DNA of 5,002 nucleotides from an uncultured Gammaproteobacteria bacterium (GTDB lineage Bacteria > Pseudomonadota > Gammaproteobacteria > SZUA-140): positions 1-5,002 of the forward strand of contig CALZMY010000148.1 of NCBI GenBank assembly GCA_945788675.1, read 5' to 3'. The notes under the pieces are model-generated. The model was given only the letters and a program-made list of their open reading frames with translations, searched no databases and was not told the DNA's origin. Position numbers and translations under genes: made by a program. Within the stretch, counting starts at the first letter, position 1. The number at the start of each line of letters is the position of its first letter. Positions 1 to 4,664 of the stretch are shown one piece after another.

Positions 1-52
1 ATTGTCATCTTATTTCTTAGAGCGACACTTTCCGCTGAAAATTGCCGCTACA

Positions 53-92
53 GAACCAGACTCTATTCGAACCAGGCTCTATTCGAAACCAA
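53..92. repeat. 16-bp tandem repeat, about 2.5 copies
   Basis: The units are gaaccagactctattc (53-68), gaaccaggctctattc (69-84) and a partial gaaaccaa (85-92). The two full copies differ at one base. The array lies just beyond the stop codon of the minus-strand microprotein gene. Each full unit creates a TTCGAA palindrome at its junction with the next. Read on the minus strand, the units contain GGTTCGAAT, which resembles a tRNA T-loop, but no matching T-stem or tRNA body surrounds it. No function is assigned. It may be a minor replication-slippage duplication. Confidence 0.8.
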
Positions 93-96
93 AATT

Positions 97-192
97 TTAA
101 ATGTTTGTGCCCACTAAACCTAAAACAACAATGATCGCGGTAATAGCAAAAACAAAAATACCATCCTGTTTACAAATATTTACATCAGACAT
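97..192 (-). CDS. 31-residue single-pass membrane microprotein, unknown function
   Basis: This is a 32-codon frame including the stop, read from ATG at 192-190 to TAA at 99-97. The start is supported by a perfect AGGAGA Shine-Dalgarno (206-201) 8 nt upstream, the usual spacing. The peptide begins MSDVNICKQDG, a short polar N-terminus with a single Cys at residue 7. An uninterrupted hydrophobic stretch of about 18 residues follows (roughly 12-29, IFVFAITAIIVVLGLVGT), and the protein ends in TNI. That is the architecture of a one-helix inner-membrane microprotein, such as the small accessory subunits of respiratory or transport complexes. I recognise no family and do not assign it to one. A candidate promoter (270-299) and an inverted repeat (235-257) lie upstream in the same orientation. 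No partner gene is visible, because the DNA beyond its stop reaches the window edge. It could be a chance frame, but strong SD, ATG and a clean transmembrane helix together make that less likely. Confidence 0.62.
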   Translation of the reverse strand: MSDVNICKQDGIFVFAITAIIVVLGLVGTNI

Positions 193-200
193 TGTTCACA

Positions 201-206
201 TCTCCT
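201..206 (-). promoter_or_regulatory. Shine-Dalgarno of the 31-residue microprotein
   Basis: The minus strand reads AGGAGA, 8 nt before the ATG at 192-190. This site is the main reason for accepting such a short coding region, since no other start in this stretch has a comparable ribosome binding site. Confidence 0.65.
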
Positions 207-234
207 AAAATATCAAACACTGTAAGTTATGCCA

Positions 235-257
235 GGAATGCGAAATTTTCGCATCCC
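235..257. repeat. Near-perfect inverted repeat in the microprotein leader
   Basis: The arms ATGCGAAA (238-245) and TTTCGCAT (247-254) are perfect and flank a single T. The match continues outward past one mismatch with GG (235-236) against CC (256-257). The dyad lies between the candidate promoter (270-299, minus) and the microprotein's ribosome binding site, so it would be in the 5' leader of that transcript. It could be a protein-binding operator or an RNA hairpin. The almost zero-length centre favours a DNA operator, while the missing T-run argues against an intrinsic terminator. Confidence 0.6.
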
Positions 258-269
258 CCCTCGAGAAGA

Positions 270-299
270 AACATAGCAAAACACTCAACAAATAAGCAA
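270..299 (-). promoter_or_regulatory. Candidate sigma-70 promoter for the microprotein gene
   Basis: On the minus strand, TTGCTT (299-294) and TATGTT (275-270) are separated by 18 nt. A TGC just before the -10 (278-276) gives an extended -10. Matches to consensus are partial (3/6 and 4/6). Transcription would begin near 263 and give a leader of about 70 nt holding the inverted repeat and the Shine-Dalgarno. A perfect TATAAT also exists further upstream on the same strand (334-329), but no acceptable -35 is spaced correctly for it. Confidence 0.35.
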
Positions 300-600
300 G
301 TATTATTTTTAAGATAATTCACTTATTAATTATAGTGTTATAGCGATATTTACCATTCAAAAGACATGGGATTTTCGATCAATTGAAACAGTTCATCAGA
401 AAACATCACGTACTTTATACAAAGTATTAAAGCGCTCAATCTATCAGGCTTCGACGTAAACAAAATTTGCACTGCACGCACCCACCTTCTCTCCCACTTG
501 CTTACACCTGAAAAAGCCCCATCAAAATACAACTTAAAGAATCAAATAGTTACACCGATACCATCTATATATTAAGTACTGTTTTTATTTTGGGTGCGCA

Positions 601-2463
601 TTGAAAAAAAATGGATTTAAATTTGCGATCATTTCAGCCTGCCTGCTTTTCAGCTTCGGCTTTAATGTACATGCCGGCTCGAAACTGCCTAAAGCAACCC
701 ATGACATCAGAATTTTGATCGATGTCTCTGGCAGTATGAAATGGAATGACCCGAATAATCTGCGCATCCCCGCGCTGAAATTACTCGCCAACCTGCTGCC
801 ACATAACGCTCAAGCAGGTGTGTGGACCTTTGGACGCCAGGTCAACATGCTGGTACCACTGGCCAATGTCGATAGTCAGTGGAAACGACAGGCCACAGAA
901 GCTGCAGAAGAAATTCACTCCAGAGGACTCTTCACCAATATCGAAGAGACACTTGAAAAATCAACATGGGACTGGAAAAAAAATGATAAAATATTTGAAC
1001 GCACCATCATTCTGCTAACGGATGGACTGGTCGATATCGATAAGGTACCAGCAAAAAACAGCTTATCAAGAGAAAAAATACTCAGCAAGATCATTCCTCG
1101 ACTCACCCAGGCTGGCGCTACAATCCACACCATTGCACTATCAGGTGAAGCCGACGAACTACTGTTACAACAGCTCTCTGCGACCTCCAGTGGCTGGTAT
1201 GAAAAAGCCAAAGATGCCGAAGACCTTGAACGTATCTTTTTTCGGATGTTTGAAAAGACCACCCAGCCTGACACATTACCACTGGTCGACAATCAGGTAA
1301 TCGTTGATAGCAGCATCAAGGAGATGACTTTTCTCCTCTTCAACAGAGACAAGACACAACCTCCACAGATAACGCCCCCAGAAGGTAAAGCCTTTGGACT
1401 CCGCAGCGCATCAGAAAATATCAACTGGCATCATGAATCGCGTTATGACTTAATCACTATCAGCGATCCTGCCAGGGGTACCTGGCATGTTAACGCCGAT
1501 ATCGACCCTGACAATCGCGTTATGGTGGTCACAGATCTCAAAATGGTTACCACTTCGTTTCCAGATAACATTTACCTTGATGATCCACAATATTACTTCG
1601 TGTCGTTAAGCAGCGATGGAGAAGTGATCACCAAACCAGCCTTCCACCGCTTTGTCGACATTACCCTTCAACAGGCTCAGAGTAACAGGCAAACCTTGTA
1701 TAAATTACGTGACGATGGAAATTCACCTGACGGAAAAGCGAATGATGGCACCTATAGCCTCAACCTTGGCGGGATATTAAACGAAGGCAAACATGAGCTG
1801 GTCACCTATGTCGATGGCACCACCTTCAAACGTGAAAAAAGACATCTAGTCAATGTCCATACATCTCCAGTCATCACATCCATAAAACCAGAAATGATTC
1901 TCGATGCAGCGATAGAAACCCTGTTTGTTATCCCACGCACAGACATGATCAATCCAGACTCGATGACGCTACATGCCACGGTTTCCAACAATACAGGCGA
2001 AGTTCAGAAGCTCGAAATCCCACGCAGCAGTCACAACGAATGGAAACTGCCGCTTGGTGATTTTGCATCGGATCGACAACACACTGTCTCTATCAATATC
2101 GAAGGGACACGGCCTAATGGTAAGCCGGTTAGAAGCAACGTTGGCCCGATACCCTTTGGCAACAATGCCAAACAGGTGCATGACGCCCCCCCCACTGCGG
2201 GACCAGTTGAGCACGTTGAAGCGGAAGAAATTCCCGAAGAAGTTCCTAATGAAATTGAAGAACCGATAGCAACGCCGCCTGCCGTTGAAGCAACAAAAGA
2301 TGCCTCATCCGATCAAGCAAAGATTAGCTGGATTGCCGTTATGATCCCGATCGTTATGTTCAATCTATTACTGGGTGGCGGCGCCTACTTTGGATACCGA
2401 AAATGGAAAAACCGACCAATATCAGCCCAGCAAAAACCGTGGGAGGCTCTAGCTCATGAATAG
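601..2463 (+). CDS. Periplasmic VWA-domain (MIDAS) protein with C-terminal membrane anchor
   Basis: The 620-residue product starts at TTG 601. An in-frame TAG at 547-549 excludes a longer ATG start, and TTG gives a proper signal peptide: basic MKKNGFK, hydrophobic residues about 8-22, likely cleavage after VHA (25) or AG (26). The Shine-Dalgarno is weak (GGGTG, 592-596). Residues about 35-218 form a VWA domain with a complete MIDAS: D41-x-S43-x-S45 in DVSGSM, T112 in GLFTN, and D141 in LLTDG. A predicted beta-rich region follows. Residues 371-386 (DDGNSPDGKANDGTYS) resemble the Asp/Gly-rich motif of 'choice-of-anchor X'-type extracellular domains. A Pro/Glu-rich linker (about 527-565) leads to one transmembrane helix (about 575-598) and a basic-start cytoplasmic tail ending at E620. 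The arrangement recalls the gammaproteobacterial family TIGR03503, though that is from memory. VWA domains usually mediate metal-dependent protein binding; the ligand here is unknown. The gene is translationally coupled to the next one. An A8 run follows the start codon and a C8 run lies in the linker. Confidence 0.93.
   Translation: MKKNGFKFAIISACLLFSFGFNVHAGSKLPKATHDIRILIDVSGSMKWNDPNNLRIPALKLLANLLPHNAQAGVWTFGRQVNMLVPLANVDSQWKRQATEAAEEIHSRGLFTNIEETLEKSTWDWKKNDKIFERTIILLTDGLVDIDKVPAKNSLSREKILSKIIPRLTQAGATIHTIALSGEADELLLQQLSATSSGWYEKAKDAEDLERIFFRMFEKTTQPDTLPLVDNQVIVDSSIKEMTFLLFNRDKTQPPQITPPEGKAFGLRSASENINWHHESRYDLITISDPARGTWHVNADIDPDNRVMVVTDLKMVTTSFPDNIYLDDPQYYFVSLSSDGEVITKPAFHRFVDITLQQAQSNRQTLYKLRDDGNSPDGKANDGTYSLNLGGILNEGKHELVTYVDGTTFKREKRHLVNVHTSPVITSIKPEMILDAAIETLFVIPRTDMINPDSMTLHATVSNNTGEVQKLEIPRSSHNEWKLPLGDFASDRQHTVSINIEGTRPNGKPVRSNVGPIPFGNNAKQVHDAPPTAGPVEHVEAEEIPEEVPNEIEEPIATPPAVEATKDASSDQAKISWIAVMIPIVMFNLLLGGGAYFGYRKWKNRPISAQQKPWEALAHE
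604..611 (+). repeat. A8 homopolymer directly after the TTG start
   Basis: Eight adenines occupy codons 2-4 of the VWA gene. A one-base slip would frameshift the signal peptide and abolish the product. AAA codons are also normal in the basic n-region of a signal peptide, so the run may simply reflect composition. Confidence 0.9.
2186..2193 (+). repeat. C8 homopolymer in the juxtamembrane linker of the VWA gene
   Basis: Eight cytosines span codons 529-531 (Ala-Pro-Pro), about 45 codons before the transmembrane helix. A slip into one alternative frame reads on to a stop at 2267-2269 with a lysine-rich tail. A slip into the other stops at about 2208-2210. Either way the anchor and cytoplasmic tail are lost while the VWA domain is kept. 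Confidence 0.9.
2441..2446 (+). promoter_or_regulatory. Strong Shine-Dalgarno of the acidic membrane protein gene
   Basis: GGGAGG lies 9 nt before ATG 2456, inside the last codons of the VWA gene. It is much stronger than the site before the VWA gene itself. The second gene may therefore be translated at least as well as the first, partly through coupling at the ATGAATAG overlap. Confidence 0.85.
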
Positions 2464-3760
2464 CCTATACGCATCTCTGTCCATCATATTCGCCGAAATC
2501 AGCCTGATATTACTGGTGATTTGCGGCACGCTCATCTTCTTCAAATTACGCGACCAACGTAAAGATAAAGCGGCACTTACACTATTCACCGAAAAATTAA
2601 AGGCCGGCGAAGAAGAACGCCTCAACGTGTTATCGATAAAAATTCAGGAAAAACAAGGGCTGGAAGGTGATGCACTAGCCGCGACTGCAAAAGAGATCCA
2701 CGATAAAGAAATCGACTTTTACATTACGACAATGACTATTTATGCAAACAGAGACAGTGATGCGCTCGAAGATATCAACCTGAAGATCACAGCGCTGGCA
2801 GAGTCCTATGCAAAGCTCGGTGGCACAATCACTGAAAACAGCGCTACTCCTGCCAGCGACGAATCTGGCGAAGAGATAATCGCGCTTAAAAATGAGCACA
2901 CCCGCCTGCAACAGGAACTCGATGCCACAGAGAAGGTCAATGAGCGCCTCGAAAAAGAACTAGAATCTGCCAAACAGGAGATGCGTGAGACAGTCGCCGA
3001 GTTTGTCTCTGCATTCAGTGGCGGTCGTGATGCCGCTGAAGAAAAGATCGCACAGCAGCAACAAACACGGACACCTGATAGCAGCCAGGAAACGACTACT
3101 GAAGAAGAGTCCACCCCCGAAATTGAAAGTACCCTGCCAGTGGAAGAGCCATCAGTCTCCGAAAATGAGGTGTTAGCCAGTGACGATTCCATTACGGAAA
3201 TAGCTTCAACAGAAGAGAACAACAGCACCGAAGAAGACTCGCCGTCTGAGCAACCCGAGGGTGACAACAATCCATTCCTGAGCATTGATGAGGCCTGTGG
3301 TGATGACGCGACTGCCAGCATGATTGATCGCGCCATGGATGAAACCGAGCTCAATATTGACCTCGGCCTTGACCCAGATGAGAAATTACCAGAGCCACCT
3401 ATAACAGAGGATATCCCCACTCCAGCCCCCGCAGCGCTAACAGAAAACAATGCCGACGACGAGCTTGCCGCTACCGACAATATTGATGCAACCCTGGCAG
3501 CCAGCACTAGCGATGAGCCAAAGCCACCCGCTACCGTTGAAGAGACTGATGCTAAAGAAGATGTTGATACAGATGACATCGAAGCAATTCTTGCCGCCGC
3601 TTCTGATGAAAATCAAAATAAGCCAGACGCTACAACAGAAAAATCAGATGCTGACGTAGAGATTAACGCAGACGACATCGACGCCATCCTCAATGATATC
3701 GATTTCAGCGCTGCCAGCGCCATACCTAATGAAAAAAAGGAAGAGGAAAAGGTGGATTAG
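2456..3760 (+). CDS. Membrane-anchored acidic coiled-coil protein with C-terminal repeats, unknown function
   Basis: The 434-residue product starts at ATG 2456, set by GGGAGG 9 nt upstream. The gene overlaps the VWA gene by 8 nt (2456-2463), so the two are surely cotranscribed and probably translationally coupled. One transmembrane helix (about 8-29) is followed by KLRDQRKDK, which by the positive-inside rule puts the rest in the cytoplasm. Residues about 36-122 look like a compact helical region. About 139-200 is a charged, heptad-like coiled coil. About 205-325 is a disordered Glu/Ser/Thr/Pro-rich stretch. The end (332-429) holds three diverged 32-33-residue repeats centred on D-N/D-I-D/E-A-x-L. 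No enzymatic motif is visible and I recognise no named family. Layout and charge suggest a scaffold or tether, comparable in style, not in demonstrated homology, to the acidic cytoplasmic tail of FimV/HubP polar hubs. The operon structure suggests that it works with the VWA protein. Confidence 0.92.
   Translation: MNSLYASLSIIFAEISLILLVICGTLIFFKLRDQRKDKAALTLFTEKLKAGEEERLNVLSIKIQEKQGLEGDALAATAKEIHDKEIDFYITTMTIYANRDSDALEDINLKITALAESYAKLGGTITENSATPASDESGEEIIALKNEHTRLQQELDATEKVNERLEKELESAKQEMRETVAEFVSAFSGGRDAAEEKIAQQQQTRTPDSSQETTTEEESTPEIESTLPVEEPSVSENEVLASDDSITEIASTEENNSTEEDSPSEQPEGDNNPFLSIDEACGDDATASMIDRAMDETELNIDLGLDPDEKLPEPPITEDIPTPAPAALTENNADDELAATDNIDATLAASTSDEPKPPATVEETDAKEDVDTDDIEAILAAASDENQNKPDATTEKSDADVEINADDIDAILNDIDFSAASAIPNEKKEEEKVD
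3449..3742 (+). repeat. Three protein-level repeats of about 33 residues
   Basis: Residues 332-363, 364-396 and 397-429 of the acidic protein (DNA 3449-3544, 3545-3643, 3644-3742) align without internal gaps around a core: TDNIDATLAAS, TDDIEAILAAAS and ADDIDAILNDID. The core isoleucines I343, I375 and I408 are 32 and 33 residues apart. The DNA copies use different codons, so the repeats are old and kept at protein level rather than a recent slippage duplication. Each core would form a short acidic amphipathic helix in a disordered tail. Confidence 0.75.
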
Positions 3761-3769
3761 CGGGTACAG

Positions 3770-3796
3770 AAAAGGCGGCCAAGGGGCCGCCTTTTT
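3770..3796. terminator. Bidirectional intrinsic terminator
   Basis: AAAAGGCGGCC (3770-3780), loop AAGG and GGCCGCCTTTT (3785-3795) form a perfect 11-bp stem whose GC core is GGCGGCC/GGCCGCC. A T-run follows on the plus strand (3792-3796), and the matching run of A (3770-3773) gives a T-run on the minus strand. It lies 9 nt beyond the stop of the acidic protein gene and 27 nt beyond the stop of the convergent peroxiredoxin gene, so it can end both transcripts. Confidence 0.95.
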
Positions 3797-3823
3797 AAGA
3801 TGCAAAAACGATAACGGTATTTG

Positions 3824-4423
3824 TTACAGCTTATCGCCTTCGCTAGCAAGATACGAAGCGACACCTTCAGCGGTCGGAGACATGCCTTTGTCACCCTCTT
3901 TCCAGCCTGCAGGACAGACTTCACCATGCTCTTCGGTAAACTGCAGCGCATCAATCGTACGCAGCATCTCATCAATGTTGCGCCCCAAAGGCAGGTCATT
4001 AACCACCTGATGACGCACAACACCTTCTTTATCGATCAGGAAAGAACCACGCAGGGTCACAGCTTCATCCAGCAGCACGTCATAATCACGCGCGATGCTC
4101 TTGGTCAGGTCCGCAACCAGTGGATATTTCACATTGCCGATACCGCCCTCATCAATGGCCGTGTTTTTCCACGCATGATGGGTAAAATGTGAATCGACCG
4201 AACAGCCAATCACCTGCACATTACGCTTTTCAAACTCTGCAATTCTGTGATCAAACGCAATCAGCTCAGATGGGCATACGAAGGTGAAATCCAGCGGATA
4301 GAAAAACAGCACAACGTACTTACCACGGGAATCAGAGAGCTTAAAATCCTCTTTAAAACCACCATCCGGCATCGCTGCTGTTGCGGTAAAATCAGGGGCC
4401 TCTTTGGTTACCAGTACACTCAT
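3824..4423 (-). CDS. Typical 2-Cys peroxiredoxin (AhpC/TSA family)
   Basis: This 199-residue cytoplasmic thiol peroxidase should reduce hydrogen peroxide, alkyl hydroperoxides and possibly peroxynitrite, then be recycled by thioredoxin or AhpF. All hallmarks are present. The peroxidatic site YPLDFTFVCPSE contains P43, T47 and C50. R125 in TLRGSF is the expected catalytic arginine. The resolving cysteine is C170 in EVCPAGW. C74 in VIGCSVD is an additional cysteine often seen in this family. The length is normal for a typical 2-Cys enzyme that works as dimers and decamers. The start is fixed by AAGGAG (4437-4432), 8 nt before ATG 4423. The protein has a GGIG motif (93-96) and an extended C-terminus reaching VASYLASEG, the positions linked in eukaryotic Prxs to sensitivity to over-oxidation. 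The gene is convergent with the VWA operon and divergent from rsmE, so it is probably monocistronic. No OxyR-type site is clear. Confidence 0.98.
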   Translation of the reverse strand: MSVLVTKEAPDFTATAAMPDGGFKEDFKLSDSRGKYVVLFFYPLDFTFVCPSELIAFDHRIAEFEKRNVQVIGCSVDSHFTHHAWKNTAIDEGGIGNVKYPLVADLTKSIARDYDVLLDEAVTLRGSFLIDKEGVVRHQVVNDLPLGRNIDEMLRTIDALQFTEEHGEVCPAGWKEGDKGMSPTAEGVASYLASEGDKL

Positions 4424-4431
4424 TTTTTAAT

Positions 4432-4437
4432 CTCCTT
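4432..4437 (-). promoter_or_regulatory. Shine-Dalgarno of the peroxiredoxin gene
   Basis: The minus strand reads AAGGAG, 8 nt before ATG 4423-4421. It is a near-consensus site and fits a well-expressed antioxidant enzyme. Confidence 0.85.
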
Positions 4438-4471
4438 GAACAAAACTTAACAAATTCGTCTAAAACAACGC

Positions 4472-4492
4472 TTCAGGGCAGACACACCCGAA
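4472..4492. repeat. Short bulged dyad upstream of the peroxiredoxin gene
   Basis: TTC-a-GGG (4472-4478) and CCC-GAA (4487-4492) are complementary around an 8-nt loop, with one bulged A. The dyad sits about 50-70 bp before the peroxiredoxin start, where a promoter, operator or leader hairpin would be expected. It is short enough to be chance. Confidence 0.3.
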
Positions 4493-4615
4493 CATGCCAT
4501 CATGGGGGCTAAAGTGTAGCGTTTTTATCGATCACTACAACCCCGATTTCATAAGGACAATCGCCATTCACACCTTTCCACATCTTATAGTGTAATCCAG
4601 CCCGCCGATGAAGTG

Positions 4616-4645
4616 TTACACTTACCCGTATCGCACCATTATACT
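4616..4645 (+). promoter_or_regulatory. Candidate promoter for rsmE
   Basis: TATACT (4640-4645) matches the sigma-70 -10 at 5 of 6 positions. The best placed -35, TTACAC (4616-4621, 18-bp spacer), is poor. Initiation about 7 nt downstream would leave a leader of only 12-13 nt before ATG 4665. That agrees with the absence of any Shine-Dalgarno there. Confidence 0.4.
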
Positions 4646-4664
4646 CACTTACGTTCTTTGACAC

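Larger units (their letters stand above)
193..600. other. AT-rich intergenic region between divergent genes
   Basis: This stretch of about 408 bp separates the minus-strand microprotein from the plus-strand VWA gene. Its left third holds the microprotein's ribosome binding site, inverted repeat and candidate promoter. Positions 300-350 are strongly AT-rich and include TATAAT on the minus strand. Toward the VWA gene the plus strand has an AT-rich TATATATT block (566-573) that could serve as a -10, but no convincing -35 is seen 16-18 bp upstream. A 60-codon minus-strand frame from a TTG start (532-350) has no Shine-Dalgarno and is not accepted as a gene. No terminator, tRNA or structured RNA is recognised. 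Confidence 0.6.

Noticed and set aside
66..92. tRNA T-arm resemblance (GGTTCGAAT, minus strand)
   Set aside because: The flanking bases cannot form a T-stem, and no anticodon arm, D-arm or CCA end is found.
1..117. Plus-strand frame open from the left edge to TAA at 115-117, possibly a gene tail
   Set aside because: It runs through the tandem repeat and antisense to the microprotein, and the translation shows no family resemblance. 38 open codons at an edge are expected by chance.
350..532. 60-codon minus-strand frame in the intergenic region
   Set aside because: It starts with TTG, has no Shine-Dalgarno and no recognisable motif. The composition is not absurd for a protein, so I leave it as unproven rather than impossible.
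915..1292. 125-codon minus-strand frame inside the VWA gene
   Set aside because: It is antisense to the MIDAS-containing VWA domain, with no domain, no Shine-Dalgarno and a low-complexity Ser-rich composition.
1973..2269. 98-codon plus-strand frame within the VWA gene
   Set aside because: It is an out-of-frame shadow with no ribosome site. It matters only as the frame that would be entered after slippage in the C8 tract.
2806..3579. 257-codon minus-strand frame, extremely Ser-rich
   Set aside because: It is the antisense shadow of the Asp/Glu-rich tail of the acidic protein. The Ser/Ala/Val composition follows from reading acidic codons backward, there is no ribosome site, and the sense frame has a strong SD, a membrane helix and protein-level repeats.
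3821..4192. 123-codon plus-strand frame opposite the peroxiredoxin
   Set aside because: It is the antisense of a clear 2-Cys peroxiredoxin and has no features of its own.
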